NCBI RefSeq assembly: GCF_016745505.1
Contig: NZ_JAERUC010000016.1
Location: 62,001-126,000 of the forward strand
DNA length: 64,000 nucleotides
From: Streptomyces silvae
Lineage (GTDB): Bacteria > Actinomycetota > Actinomycetes > Streptomycetales > Streptomycetaceae
Direction of reading: 5' to 3'
The position numbers and the translations under genes are program-made. Under the pieces are notes generated by a model, which worked only from the letters and a program-made list of their open reading frames with translations, had not been told where the DNA came from and searched no databases. This document shows, one piece after another, positions 1-8,823 of the stretch (within the stretch, counting starts at the first letter, position 1; every line of letters begins with the position of its first letter).

Positions 1-4
1 GAGG

Positions 5-544
5 GTGGCCGTGATCGTACGGGCCGGGGCCGCGCCGTTGTGGTGGCCGGGGCTGCTGGCGGCGGCCGTCGGCGCGTTCGTCCCCGGGCTCACCGGCCGG
101 CGGATCGGGCTGCTGGCGGGCGCCGCGCTGTTCCTGGTGACCCTGGCCGCCGTGGCGTTCACCCGTACGGGGCGGTACGCGGAGCTCGCGAGGGCCGCCA
201 CCCGGGCCGGGCGCGGTGACTTCCTCCAGGACCGGGACGTGACCGTACGAAACTGGCGGCGCGGCTACCGCTGGTGGCTGGCCGGCGCGTTCCTCGTGGC
301 GGTCGCCAGTGCGTACGTGCTGCCCGGTGCGGGCGGGCTCGTGCTGGCCGGGGCCGGCGCCGGGCTCTGGCTCAAGGCCGCCCGGATCGGCCGGCGGGAG
401 GGGCGGGACGACGTCCTGTACTGGGTGCGCACCGACTGGGTGGAGCGCGGCCGGCCCGCGGGAAAGCACGTGAAGGCGTACCGGACGACCGGCCCCATGG
501 CGGGGGACGCCGCGCCCGGAGGGGCACGGCGTCGCCGCCGCTGA
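5..544 (+). CDS. Small multi-pass membrane protein, unknown function
   Basis: A 179-residue protein with about three or four hydrophobic segments: one near residues 11-30, one near 35-52, and a pair near 90-125. The end is basic and Arg-rich (last residues GARRRRR). I recognise no family. The reading frame stays open to the window edge, so the start is uncertain. GTG at 5 is the first visible start; GTG at 11 has a GAGGG five bases upstream and may be better; an upstream start outside the window is also possible. It ends 10 bases before the stop of a Roadblock gene on the opposite strand, so the two genes converge. Confidence 0.6.
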   Translation: MAVIVRAGAAPLWWPGLLAAAVGAFVPGLTGRRIGLLAGAALFLVTLAAVAFTRTGRYAELARAATRAGRGDFLQDRDVTVRNWRRGYRWWLAGAFLVAVASAYVLPGAGGLVLAGAGAGLWLKAARIGRREGRDDVLYWVRTDWVERGRPAGKHVKAYRTTGPMAGDAAPGGARRRRR

Positions 545-554
545 GGGAGCCGGA

Positions 555-929
555 TCAGACCTCCAGTTCCGCCTCGATCTTCCGCAGCTGGTGGCGGGCC
601 ATCGCCAGGTTGGACCTGGCCTTGTCGATGACGAGGTAGAGGAACAGGCCGTTGCTGCCGCGGGTCTTGAGGAGCCGGATCAGGTGGTACTGGGCGCCGA
701 GGGTGATCAGGATGTCCTCGATCTCGTCCTTGATGCCCAGGTGCTCCATGGTCCGGAGCTTCGCGCGGACGACATCGGTGTTCCCTGCCGCGGCGACCTC
801 CAGGTTGAAGTCCTTGCCGCCGCCCAGGGTGCCCAGCGCCATGCCGCTGGTGTAGTCGACGAGTGCGACACCGACGGTCCCCTCGATCGACGCCATCGCA
901 TCCTTCAGTGACGCTTCGGTGTTGGCCAT
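555..929 (-). CDS. Roadblock/LC7 domain protein (third of set)
   Basis: A 124-residue protein of the Roadblock/LC7 fold, the small dimeric alpha/beta proteins that regulate Ras-like GTPases such as MglA and CvnD. It begins MANTEASLKDAM and runs through GVALVDYTSGMALGTLGG, typical of the family's central strands. The ATG at 929 follows an AAAGGAAA Shine-Dalgarno on the minus strand; in-frame upstream starts lack one. It is the last gene of a minus-strand set of four (three Roadblock proteins and one DUF4388-like protein). The gap of 77 bases to the preceding gene allows a separate promoter. No GTPase gene lies beside it. Function beyond GTPase-partner or scaffold is not visible. Confidence 0.85.
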   Translation of the reverse strand: MANTEASLKDAMASIEGTVGVALVDYTSGMALGTLGGGKDFNLEVAAAGNTDVVRAKLRTMEHLGIKDEIEDILITLGAQYHLIRLLKTRGSNGLFLYLVIDKARSNLAMARHQLRKIEAELEV

Positions 930-1006
930 AGTGCTCGTTTCCTTTCCCTGGCCGGCCCGGTGGCCGGTCCGCTGCTGGGTGGTGCGTTGCCGGGTGGTGC
1001 GGGGTG

Positions 1007-1474
1007 TCACGTGGCATCCGGTGGGGTGGTGCGGCGGGGCAGCGCCCGCGCCTGCTGCGGCCGCGGAGGCGGCACGGGCCGGTCGGGGCGGTCCTGCGCG
1101 GCGTCGACGACCTCGCCGATACGCGCACCCGCGCGGCGGCCTTCGAGGTGCAGGCGGCCGACGTTGATGCGGTCCTCGGCGAGCAGGGTGAGGACGGCGG
1201 AGGAGCCCGCCGCGTAGGTGGCGATGTAGCCGCTCTCGCCGCGGATCAGGAGTTCGCGGAAGCCGCCCCGCCCGGTGGCGTCAGTCATCCGGATCGAGAC
1301 GCCGAGCGCGGCGGCGGTCAGCGCGGCGACACCCTCCGCCTCGATGCCCGGGGTGTCCTGGGCGACGATCAGGCCGTCCGTGCTGGCGGCCAGCGCGCCG
1401 GTCAGGAGCGGCACCCGGGCGCGTAACCGCTGGAGCTCGTCGAGGACGTCCTTCACCTCTGCCTCGGGCACCAT
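1007..1474 (-). CDS. Roadblock/LC7 domain protein (second of set)
   Basis: A 155-residue Roadblock/LC7 protein. Residues about 10-115 form the domain (LTGALAASTDGLIVAQDTPG, later SGYIATYAAGSSAVLTLLAE), followed by a Pro/Arg-rich tail of about 35 residues. Actinobacterial Roadblock proteins of this type resemble CvnB of conservons. The ATG at 1474 has a good GGGAGGAGA site six bases upstream; the frame is open much further upstream but that region overlaps the preceding gene out of frame and has no plausible start. It lies 38 bases after the DUF4388-like gene and is probably co-transcribed with it. Confidence 0.85.
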   Translation of the reverse strand: MVPEAEVKDVLDELQRLRARVPLLTGALAASTDGLIVAQDTPGIEAEGVAALTAAALGVSIRMTDATGRGGFRELLIRGESGYIATYAAGSSAVLTLLAEDRINVGRLHLEGRRAGARIGEVVDAAQDRPDRPVPPPRPQQARALPRRTTPPDAT

Positions 1475-1512
1475 CAGCTGTCTCCTCCCGGCACGCTGTC
1501 TGAGCGCGCGTA

Positions 1513-2319
1513 TCACAAGGCCTCCAATGCGTCTCTGAGCCGGCGCAGCAGGGCGACATCGGGGTCGGTCGTGACGTCGGGCAGCGCGATGCGGCCGTGC
1601 CCGGACACCGATGCGGACCCGGCCGGGGCGGGGCGGACCGCTTCGACCAGTCCGGCGGCCGCCAGCCGGCGCAGGTCGACCAGGATGTGGAAGGCGGACC
1701 GGCCCAGCTCCTGGGCGATGTCCGTGGCCGTGCGCTCGCCGTTCACCAGGGCGAGGACGCGGCGCTGGCGCGGCGGGACCGGGGCGTCGACCGGGTGGGC
1801 CGTCGGGGCGAGCGGCGCGCTGTCGGTGAGCGCGTCCGGCCAGATCCGGTCCAGGAGCTCCCGGCGCCGGAGCGTCTCGCGCTGCACGGCGTGCACGGGC
1901 ACGGGGCGGACCGGGCCGATCCAGTGGGAGACGCCGTAACGGAAGCGGGCCGGTGTGTGCGTGGGGGCCAGGGCGAAGAAGGCCGCGTCGTACAGGGCGC
2001 CCAGGTGGCAGAGCTCCAGGGCTCCGCCGGGGACCCGGCCGCTGTCCACGAGGTAGCGGCCGACCCGCTGTCCGGCGCCCGCCTGGGCGACCGCGTCCCA
2101 CCAGCCCTCGGAGCGCAGGGCTCCGCCCGTGGTGAGCAGGACGTCGATGCCGGGGGTGGCGGGGCTCTCCGCGTGGACGACCTGGCCGTCGGCGAGATAC
2201 AGGGTGCCGCGGTCGCGCATCAGTGCGCCGGTGGCGCGCTCCGCCTCGAGCCGCTGCAGCATCGGGGAGGGCGCGGCCCGTTCGAGTGGGACGGGCCGGG
2301 CGGTGGCGGTGGGTCTCAT
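1513..2319 (-). CDS. DUF4388-like protein with C-terminal winged-helix
   Basis: A 268-residue protein. The N-terminal half (about residues 20-110: RATGALMRDRGTLYLADGQV, HAESPATPGIDVLL) looks like the DUF4388/PatA-type domain that often accompanies Roadblock and MglA proteins. The C-terminal part (about 185-235: NGERTATDIAQELGRSAF, LVDLRRLAAAGLVE) reads as a winged helix, which is why such genes are often labelled transcriptional regulators. Its ATG overlaps the stop of the upstream Roadblock gene by four bases (ATGA), so the two are translationally coupled. DNA binding is inferred only; the winged helix may equally be a protein interaction module. Confidence 0.7.
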   Translation of the reverse strand: MRPTATARPVPLERAAPSPMLQRLEAERATGALMRDRGTLYLADGQVVHAESPATPGIDVLLTTGGALRSEGWWDAVAQAGAGQRVGRYLVDSGRVPGGALELCHLGALYDAAFFALAPTHTPARFRYGVSHWIGPVRPVPVHAVQRETLRRRELLDRIWPDALTDSAPLAPTAHPVDAPVPPRQRRVLALVNGERTATDIAQELGRSAFHILVDLRRLAAAGLVEAVRPAPAGSASVSGHGRIALPDVTTDPDVALLRRLRDALEAL

Positions 2320-2720
2320 GCCAGGACCAGCCGCTCCGCTATCTCGCCGAGCCGTATGCGCGCCAGGGCGAGGTTGCCCTCGGCGCGGTCCAGCCAGAGG
2401 TGGAGGAAGACGCTGCTGTCGAAGGCCGTCTCGACGAAGCGGAGGATGTGGTAGCCGGGGGCGGTGGTGACGATGACGTCCTCGACGGCGGAGGCGGGCG
2501 GCCCCGGTAACCCGGTGGGCGCGTCGGCCTGGCCGAAGACCGGCTGTTCGGCGGCCATCCTCGCCACCTCGGCCGTCTCGGCGGCCGTGGCCTCGTGGTC
2601 GCCGTTGGGCGACTCGCCGATCGTGCCGAGCGCGAGACCGCTCGTCCAGTCGACCACCGCGGCACCCCGGGCACCGGGCAGCCTCATGACTTCGATCAGG
2701 CATTCGTCGATCCCGGGCAA
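2316..2720 (-). CDS. Roadblock/LC7 domain protein (first of set)
   Basis: A 134-residue Roadblock/LC7 protein, the promoter-proximal gene of the set. The family hallmark is GARGAAVVDWTSGLALGTIG near the N-terminus, then HILRFVETAFDSSVFLHLWL. I chose the TTG at 2720 because GGGAGGGAG lies about six bases upstream and the resulting start (LPGIDECLIEVMRLPG) has the usual family length; longer in-frame versions from ATGs near 2814 would add residues unlike the family. The stop overlaps the next gene by four bases. With three Roadblock paralogues in one unit, hetero-oligomers are possible. Confidence 0.8.
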   Translation of the reverse strand: MPGIDECLIEVMRLPGARGAAVVDWTSGLALGTIGESPNGDHEATAAETAEVARMAAEQPVFGQADAPTGLPGPPASAVEDVIVTTAPGYHILRFVETAFDSSVFLHLWLDRAEGNLALARIRLGEIAERLVLA

Positions 2721-2921
2721 CGCGAACTCCCTCCCGACGTGGCGTGCGGATGTAATGGAGAGGCTACGCAACGTGTGCGCGGCTGGTGGGAGTTCTGGCA
2801 TTTTCCATAGGTACATGCGGCGGACCGTGTAATGGGCGGCAGGCCGGACGTGCGGAAGCCGGCCGGAACGTGTCCGGCCGGCTGACATTCCCTGGTGGTT
2901 CCGGTCCGCCTCCGCGCGGGG

Positions 2922-4280
2922 TCAGGCCTTCTTCTGGGCCGACATCACCGCCTTGTTGACCGCCCAGAGACCGATTCCGATCAGGAGGAGGATCCCGGCG
3001 CGGATGTAGACGTCCGCGGCCCGGTCGGCCAGCGGGCTGGCCAGGATCAGGGACGTGATCGCCCCCAGCACGGGCAGCGCCGTCGGCGTACGGAAGTGGG
3101 CGTGGTCCACCCGGTCCTTGCGCAGCACGAGTACGGCGATGTTGACGACGGCGAAGACGCAGAGGAGGAGGAAGGACGTGGTGTCGCCGAGGCCCTCGAT
3201 CTCGCCGGTGGAGACGAGGCCGACGGCGAGCACGGTCACGAAGACGATGCCGGCCCAGGGGGTGCGGCGCCTCGCCAGGACGCTGCCCATCGCGCGGGGC
3301 AGGATGCGCTCGTTGGCCATGCCGTAGCAGAGCCGCGAGGCCATCATGATGTTGATCAGCGCCGAGTTGGTGACCGCGAACAGGGCGATGAGCGCGAAGA
3401 GTTTGGGCGGGAAGTCGACGCCGCCCGCCTTCACCACCTCGAGCAGCGGCCCGCTGGAACCCTCCAGGGTGCGGGAGTCGACCAGCAGGGACGAGACCAG
3501 GGCGACCAGGACGTAGATGGTGCCCGTCACGGTGACGCCGATGAAGATGGCGCGCGGGAACGTCCGGGCCGGGTCCTGGGTCTCCTCGGCCATGTTCACC
3601 GAGTCCTCGAAGCCGACGAAGGCGAAGAAGCCGAGCGCGGTCGCGCCGAGGACGCCGGTCATCAGGGCGTATCCGGTGCCGCCCGTCTCCAGGTCGGTGA
3701 GCCGGGAGGGCTCGCCCCCGCCGGCGAACACGGCGTAGGCGCCGATCGAGAGGATCACCACGAGGCCGCTGAGCTCGACGAGCGTCAGGACGACGTTGGC
3801 CTTCACCGACTCGGCGACCCCGCGCAGGTTGATCGCGGCGAGCGCGAGGACGAAGAGGATCGCGACGAGGGTGGGCGGCACGGCGTCGGTGAACTCGCCG
3901 AGGTAGTCGCCGCTGAAGGCGAGGGCCGCGGCGCTGGCGGAGGAGAGGCCCGAGCACATGACCATGAAGGCGATGACGAAGGTCAGGAACGGGACCTTGA
4001 ACGCCTTCTGGGCGTAGAGCGCGGCACCGGCCGCCCTGGGGTACTTGCCGACGAGCTCGACGTACGAGGCGGCCGTGAGCATCGCGACCACGAAACCGAT
4101 GAGGAACGGCAGCCAGAGCGCCCCGCCGACCTTTCCCGCGACCTTGCCGGTGGTGGCGTAGATGCCGGTGCCGAGGATGTCGCCGATGACGAACAGGATG
4201 AGGAGCTTGGGGCCGATGGCCCGTTTGAGCGGGGGTTCACCGGACGTGGTCGATGCGTTCGTGGGCTGCGATGCGGACAC
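2922..4280 (-). CDS. APC-family amino acid permease
   Basis: A 452-residue integral membrane protein of the amino acid-polyamine-organocation superfamily with about 12 predicted membrane segments. The family's first helix motif is visible (GDILGTGIYATTG, residues about 33-45), as is the conserved FVGFEDSVNMAEET in the middle. The GTG start is preceded by GGGGAGG on the minus strand. It is divergent from hutU across 127 bases, so histidine or urocanate uptake is an attractive inferred substrate, but APC permeases are not assignable to a substrate by sequence alone. Confidence 0.85.
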   Translation of the reverse strand: MSASQPTNASTTSGEPPLKRAIGPKLLILFVIGDILGTGIYATTGKVAGKVGGALWLPFLIGFVVAMLTAASYVELVGKYPRAAGAALYAQKAFKVPFLTFVIAFMVMCSGLSSASAAALAFSGDYLGEFTDAVPPTLVAILFVLALAAINLRGVAESVKANVVLTLVELSGLVVILSIGAYAVFAGGGEPSRLTDLETGGTGYALMTGVLGATALGFFAFVGFEDSVNMAEETQDPARTFPRAIFIGVTVTGTIYVLVALVSSLLVDSRTLEGSSGPLLEVVKAGGVDFPPKLFALIALFAVTNSALINIMMASRLCYGMANERILPRAMGSVLARRRTPWAGIVFVTVLAVGLVSTGEIEGLGDTTSFLLLCVFAVVNIAVLVLRKDRVDHAHFRTPTALPVLGAITSLILASPLADRAADVYIRAGILLLIGIGLWAVNKAVMSAQKKA

Positions 4281-4342
4281 GGGGCCTCCCCGGGGGTGTG
4301 GTGACTTGAAGGCCTGCCCGGGGGAGGGCGGGGCCTCACCTG

Positions 4343-4371
4343 TTGACTAGGACTATTCAGGAGGACAGGAT
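4343..4371 (+). promoter_or_regulatory. Candidate hutU promoter
   Basis: A TTGACT box (4343-4348) is separated by 17 bases from CAGGAT (4366-4371), close to the vegetative Streptomyces consensus TTGAC-N17-TAGGAT. Transcription would start near 4378, giving a leader of about 30 bases with a GAGGAGG ribosome site before hutU. It is not demonstrated experimentally here. Confidence 0.5.
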
Positions 4372-4378
4372 GTGAATA
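4354..4378. promoter_or_regulatory. Inverted repeat overlapping hutU promoter, candidate operator
   Basis: TATTCA (4354-4359) and TGAATA (4373-4378) are perfect inverted arms with a 13-base spacer; they flank the -10 box and end at the expected start site. The position fits a repressor operator for the hut operon and perhaps the divergent permease. No repressor gene is adjacent. Confidence 0.3.
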
Positions 4379-4407
4379 AGAGAGCCACATCGCGAGGAGG
4401 CACCGCC

Positions 4408-6072
4408 ATGTCAGGACCCCGCCCCGTACGGGCACCGCGCGGTACGGAACTGAGCGCCCTGGGATGGCAGCAGGAAGCCGCCCTCCGCATGCTGCAGAAC
4501 AACCTCGACCCCGAGGTCGCCGAACACCCCGACAAGCTCGTCGTCTACGGCGGTACGGGCAAGGCCGCCCGCGACTGGCGGTCCTTCGACGCCATGGTCC
4601 GTACGCTGCGGACGCTCAAGCAGGACGAGACGATGCTCGTCCAGTCCGGGCGGCCGGTCGGCGTCATGCAGACCCACGAGTGGGCACCGCGCGTCCTGAT
4701 CGCCAACTCCAACCTGGTCGGCGACTGGGCCAACTGGGAGGAGTTCCGCCGGCTGGAGGCCCTCGGGCTCACCATGTACGGGCAGATGACCGCCGGGTCC
4801 TGGATCTACATCGGGACCCAGGGCATCCTCCAGGGCACCTACGAGACCTTCGCCGCGGTCGCCGCGAAGCGGTTCGGCGGGACGCTGGCGGGGACCATCA
4901 CGCTCACCGCCGGCCTCGGCGGCATGGGCGGCGCCCAGCCGCTGGCCGTCACCATGAACGACGGCGTCGCGATCTGCATCGACGTCGACCCGCGCGCCAT
5001 CGAGCGCCGCATCGAGCACAAGTACCTGGACGTGAGGGCCGACTCCCTGGAGCACGCGCTCCAGCTGGCCGTCGAGGCCCGCGACGCGCGGCGGCCGCTC
5101 TCCATCGGCCTGCTCGGCAACGCGGCGGAGCTGCTGCCCCGGATGCTCGCCGAGGGCGCCCCCGTCGACATCGTCACGGACCAGACCAGCGCGCACGACC
5201 CGCTCGCCTATCTGCCGGTGGGCGTCGACTTCGACGACATGGCCTCGTACGCGGCCGAGAAGCCCGCCGACTTCACCCGGCGCGCCCGGGAGTCGATGGC
5301 CGCGCACGTGGAGGCGATGGTCGGCTTCATGGACGCCGGGGCGGAGGTCTTCGACTACGGCAACTCGATCCGGGGCGAGGCCCAGCTCGCCGGGTACACA
5401 CGGGCGTTCGACTTCCCGGGCTTCGTCCCCGCCTACATCCGGCCCCTCTTCTGCGAGGGGAAGGGGCCCTTCCGGTGGGCGGCGCTGTCGGGCGAGGCCT
5501 CGGACATCCACAAGACGGACAAAGCGCTCCTGGACCTGTTCCCGGAGAACGAGTCGCTGCACCGCTGGATCCGGATGGCCGGCGAGCGCGTCCACTTCCA
5601 GGGTCTGCCCGCGCGCATCTGCTGGCTCGGACAGGGCGAGCGCGACAAGGCGGGCGACATGTTCAACGACATGGTCGGCAACGGCACCCTCGCCGCCCCG
5701 CTCGCGATCGGCCGCGACCACCTGGACTGCGGTTCGGTGGCCTCCCCCTACCGCGAGACGGAAGCCATGCTCGACGGCTCCGACGCGATCGCCGACTGGC
5801 CGCTCCTGAACGCCATGGTGAACGTCGCCTCGGGCGCCTCCTGGGTCTCCATCCACCACGGCGGCGGCGTCGGCATGGGCCGCTCCATCCACGCGGGCCA
5901 GGTCTCGGTCGCCGACGGCACGAAGCTGGCCGGCGAGAAGATCCGCCGCGTCCTCACCAATGACCCCGGCATGGGTGTCATCCGGCACGTGGACGCGGGT
6001 TACGACATCGCCGAGTCGGTGGCGGACGAGCGCGGCGTGCGCATCCCGATGCGGGAGGAAGGAACCGCGTGA
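4408..6072 (+). CDS. hutU: Urocanate hydratase HutU
   Basis: A 554-residue urocanase, the NAD-dependent enzyme converting urocanate to imidazolone propionate in histidine degradation. Length and sequence match the family throughout: [11 protein letters not shown] near the N-terminus, [16 protein letters not shown] in the NAD-binding region, and the C-terminal block [19 protein letters not shown] at 4408 is chosen because GAGGAGG lies seven bases upstream; an earlier in-frame start at 4372 lacks a ribosome site. It is the first gene of hutU-M20 hydrolase-hutF-hutI, and its stop overlaps the next GTG. Histidase (hutH) is not in this window. Confidence 0.97.
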   Translation: MSGPRPVRAPRGTELSALGWQQEAALRMLQNNLDPEVAEHPDKLVVYGGTGKAARDWRSFDAMVRTLRTLKQDETMLVQSGRPVGVMQTHEWAPRVLIANSNLVGDWANWEEFRRLEALGLTMYGQMTAGSWIYIGTQGILQGTYETFAAVAAKRFGGTLAGTITLTAGLGGMGGAQPLAVTMNDGVAICIDVDPRAIERRIEHKYLDVRADSLEHALQLAVEARDARRPLSIGLLGNAAELLPRMLAEGAPVDIVTDQTSAHDPLAYLPVGVDFDDMASYAAEKPADFTRRARESMAAHVEAMVGFMDAGAEVFDYGNSIRGEAQLAGYTRAFDFPGFVPAYIRPLFCEGKGPFRWAALSGEASDIHKTDKALLDLFPENESLHRWIRMAGERVHFQGLPARICWLGQGERDKAGDMFNDMVGNGTLAAPLAIGRDHLDCGSVASPYRETEAMLDGSDAIADWPLLNAMVNVASGASWVSIHHGGGVGMGRSIHAGQVSVADGTKLAGEKIRRVLTNDPGMGVIRHVDAGYDIAESVADERGVRIPMREEGTA

Positions 6073-7301
6073 GCGACACCTTCCACGCCATGTGGCGCTC
6101 GCTGCGGCCCATCGGCCGCAGCGACGCCTCCGGCGGCTACCGCCGCTACGCCTGGACCGGCGCCGACGCCGACTGCCGCCTGTGGTTCCAGGCGCAGGCC
6201 GAGGCGCGCGGCCTCGACCACGAGATCGACCGCAACGGCAACCAGTGGGCCTGGCTCGGCGACCCGCTCGCCGGGGACGCCGTGGTCACCGGGTCCCACC
6301 TCGACTCCGTACCCGACGGCGGCGCCTTCGACGGCCCCCTCGGCGTGGTGTCCTCCTTCGCGGCCCTGGACGAACTCCGCCGCAGGGGAGCGGTGTTCAC
6401 CAGGCCCCTGGCCATCACCAACTTCGGCGACGAGGAGGGGGCCCGCTTCGGGCTCGCCTGCGTCGGCTCCCGGCTCGCCGCCGGGCAGCTGACCACCGAG
6501 CACGCGCACCGGCTCCGCGACGGGGACGGCGTCTCGCTCCCGCAGGCCATGGAGGCCGCCGGGTACGACCCCGACGCCATCGGGCCCGACCCCGAACGCC
6601 TCGCCCGGATCGGTGCGTTCGTCGAGCTCCATGTGGAGCAGGGACGCGCCCTCGACCTGAGCGGCGACCCGGTCGGGGTGGCCTCCGCCATCTGGCCGCA
6701 CGGCCGCTGGCGGTTCGACTTCCGGGGTGAGGCCAACCACGCCGGCACCACCCGCCTCACCGACCGCCGCGACCCGATGCTCACGTACGCCGAGACCGTG
6801 CTCGCGGCCCGGCGCGAGGCCGAGCTGGCCGGGGGCCTCGCGACCTTCGGCAAGATCGCCGTCGAGCCGAACGGGGTCAACGCGATCCCCTCCCTGGTGC
6901 GGGGCTGGCTCGACTCACGGGCCGCCGACCAGGACACGCTCGACGCCGTCGTCAGCGGTGTCGAGCGGGCCGCGCGGGAGTACGCCGAGCGGGCCGGCAT
7001 CGATCTCGACGTCGTACGCGAGTCGTTCACGCCCGTGGTGGACTTCCAGCACGCGCTGCGGGACGAGATCCGCCGGGTCCTGGAGAAGCGGGGCGCCGAC
7101 GGCGCGGCGACGGTGCCCCTGCTCGGCACGGGGGCCGGACACGACGCGGGTATTTTGTCCGCTTCCGTGCCGACCGCCATGCTGTTCGTACGGAACCCCA
7201 CCGGGATCTCGCACTCACCCGCCGAGCACGCCACGGAGGACGACTGCGTGGCCGGGGTGAGGGCACTCGCCGACGTACTGGAAGGTCTCGCGTGCAGCTG
7301 A
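6069..7301 (+). CDS. M20 family amidohydrolase (allantoate amidohydrolase/N-carbamoylase type) in the hut operon
   Basis: A 410-residue metallohydrolase of the hydantoinase/carbamoylase branch of M20. Visible metal and substrate motifs are [46 protein letters not shown] and GAGHDAG. Databases usually call such proteins allantoate amidohydrolase. Its GTG overlaps the hutU stop by four bases and its end overlaps hutF by ten, so it is tightly coupled to histidine degradation. HutF makes N-formyl-L-glutamate, which needs a deformylase, and no classical HutG is present; I infer this enzyme does that step. True allantoate or carbamoyl-amino-acid activity is the alternative. Confidence 0.85.
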   Translation: MSDTFHAMWRSLRPIGRSDASGGYRRYAWTGADADCRLWFQAQAEARGLDHEIDRNGNQWAWLGDPLAGDAVVTGSHLDSVPDGGAFDGPLGVVSSFAALDELRRRGAVFTRPLAITNFGDEEGARFGLACVGSRLAAGQLTTEHAHRLRDGDGVSLPQAMEAAGYDPDAIGPDPERLARIGAFVELHVEQGRALDLSGDPVGVASAIWPHGRWRFDFRGEANHAGTTRLTDRRDPMLTYAETVLAARREAELAGGLATFGKIAVEPNGVNAIPSLVRGWLDSRAADQDTLDAVVSGVERAAREYAERAGIDLDVVRESFTPVVDFQHALRDEIRRVLEKRGADGAATVPLLGTGAGHDAGILSASVPTAMLFVRNPTGISHSPAEHATEDDCVAGVRALADVLEGLACS

Positions 7302-8662
7302 CAACGCAACCGACGGGCACACCGGTCACCGCGACGTACTGGATGTCGCACGCCTGGCTCGGCACCCATGTGGAGCCAGGGGTCCTCCTGGACGTGGCCG
7401 ACGGGCGCATCGCCGGTGTCCGGACCGGCATCGACGCACCGCCGCCCGGCGCCACCGTGCTGGAGGGCCTGACCGTCCCCGGGCTCGCGAACACCCACTC
7501 GCACGCCTTCCACCGCGCGCTGCGCTCCACCGTCCAGGTGGGCACCGGCACCTTCTGGACCTGGCGCGAGCTGATGTACCGCACGGCCGCCCGCCTCACC
7601 CCCGACACCTACTACGACCTGGCCCGTGCCGCGTACGCCGAGATGGCGCTGGCCGGGATCACCGCGGTCGGCGAATTCCACTATCTGCACCACGCGCCCG
7701 GCGGCACGCCCTACGACGATCCGAACGCCATGGGCGAGGCGCTCATCGCGGCGGCCGCCGAGGCCGGCATCCGCATCACCCTCCTCGACACCGCCTATCT
7801 CGCCGCCGGGTTCGGCGAGAAGCCGAGCCGGCACCAGCTGCGCTTCTCCGACACCACCGCCGACGCCTGGGCCGAACGGGCCTCCCTCCTCAAGGGCGAC
7901 GGCGACCAGGTGGTCATCGGCGCCGCGATCCACTCCGTACGCGCCGTGCCGGCGGGGCAGCTGGCCACCGTCGCCGGCTGGGCCCAGGAGCGGGGCGTCC
8001 CGCTGCACGTCCATCTCTCCGAGCAGACCGCGGAGAACGACGCCTGCCTCGCCGCCACCCGCCGCACCCCCACCCGGCTCCTGGCCGACCACGGGGTCCT
8101 CGGCCCGCACACCACCGCCGTCCACAGCACGCACCTCACGGCCGAGGACATCGAGCTGCTGGGCTCCTCCCGGACCGGCACCTGCATGTGCCCCACGACC
8201 GAACGCGACCTGGCCGACGGCATCGGCCCCGCCGCCGCGCTCCAGAGCGCGGGCTCCCCCCTCTCGCTGGGCAGCGACAGCCACGCCGTGATCGACCTCT
8301 TCGAGGAGGCCCGGGCGATGGAGCTGAACGAACGGCTGCGCACCCATGTACGCGGCCACTGGACGGCGGCGGCCCTGCTCAGGGCGGCCTCCGCCGACGG
8401 CCACGCCGCGCTCGGCCGCCCGGACGCCGGTGTGCTCGAACCGGGCGCGCGGGCCGACCTCGCCACCGTCGCGCTGGACTCCGTCAGAACGGCGGGGCCG
8501 GTGCCGCGGATGGCAGCCGAAGCGGCCGTATTCGCCGCCACGGCCGCCGATGTGCGGCACACCGTGGTGGCGGGCCGGCACATCGTCCGGGACGGCCGGC
8601 ACACACGGATCGAGGACGTGCCCGGAGCGCTCGCCTCGGCCGTCGCCGCGCTGTACGGCTGA
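7292..8662 (+). CDS. hutF: Formimidoylglutamate deiminase HutF
   Basis: A 456-residue amidohydrolase-superfamily protein that converts N-formimino-L-glutamate to N-formyl-L-glutamate and ammonia. The metal motif [12 protein letters not shown] (about residues 66-77) and [12 protein letters not shown] in the middle are characteristic, as is [18 protein letters not shown] near the metal-binding Asp. Its GTG at 7292 lies inside the end of the M20 gene, so translation is coupled. The presence of HutF indicates the five-step histidine pathway through N-formylglutamate, not the one-step formimidoylglutamase route. Confidence 0.95.
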   Translation: MQLTTQPTGTPVTATYWMSHAWLGTHVEPGVLLDVADGRIAGVRTGIDAPPPGATVLEGLTVPGLANTHSHAFHRALRSTVQVGTGTFWTWRELMYRTAARLTPDTYYDLARAAYAEMALAGITAVGEFHYLHHAPGGTPYDDPNAMGEALIAAAAEAGIRITLLDTAYLAAGFGEKPSRHQLRFSDTTADAWAERASLLKGDGDQVVIGAAIHSVRAVPAGQLATVAGWAQERGVPLHVHLSEQTAENDACLAATRRTPTRLLADHGVLGPHTTAVHSTHLTAEDIELLGSSRTGTCMCPTTERDLADGIGPAAALQSAGSPLSLGSDSHAVIDLFEEARAMELNERLRTHVRGHWTAAALLRAASADGHAALGRPDAGVLEPGARADLATVALDSVRTAGPVPRMAAEAAVFAATAADVRHTVVAGRHIVRDGRHTRIEDVPGALASAVAALYG

Positions 8663-8703
8663 GAGCCCGGCCCCGCCCCGCACCGCGAACCCGAGCCCAC
8701 CCC

Positions 8704-8813
8704 GGGCCCGCGCCCGGGCCGGAGGACCGGCCCGAGCCCGTGCCGGAAGACCGCCCCGGGCCCGAGCCCGTCCCGGAAGACCGCCCCGGGCCCGTGCCCG
8801 CGTCAGAAGAAAG
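8704..8813 (+). repeat. 30-bp GC-rich tandem repeat before hutI
   Basis: Two near-identical 30-base units lie at 8734-8763 and 8764-8793, differing at one base (GTG versus GTC). A degenerate copy precedes them (from 8704) and a partial degenerate copy follows (from 8794). The hutI reading frame is open through them and would encode a [10 protein letters not shown] decapeptide repeat. This is the only gap in the otherwise overlapping hut operon, and hutI follows at 8824. Confidence 0.75.
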
Positions 8814-8823
8814 CTGTGTCCGG

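Noticed and set aside
6146..8683. An 845-residue minus-strand open frame
   Set aside because: Antisense shadow of the M20 and hutF genes, with low-complexity composition and no domain.
8740..8823. N-terminal extension of HutI from GTG 8740
   Set aside because: It would add repetitive [10 protein letters not shown] residues absent from the family; ATG 8824 gives the normal length. Kept as a finding only for its repeats.
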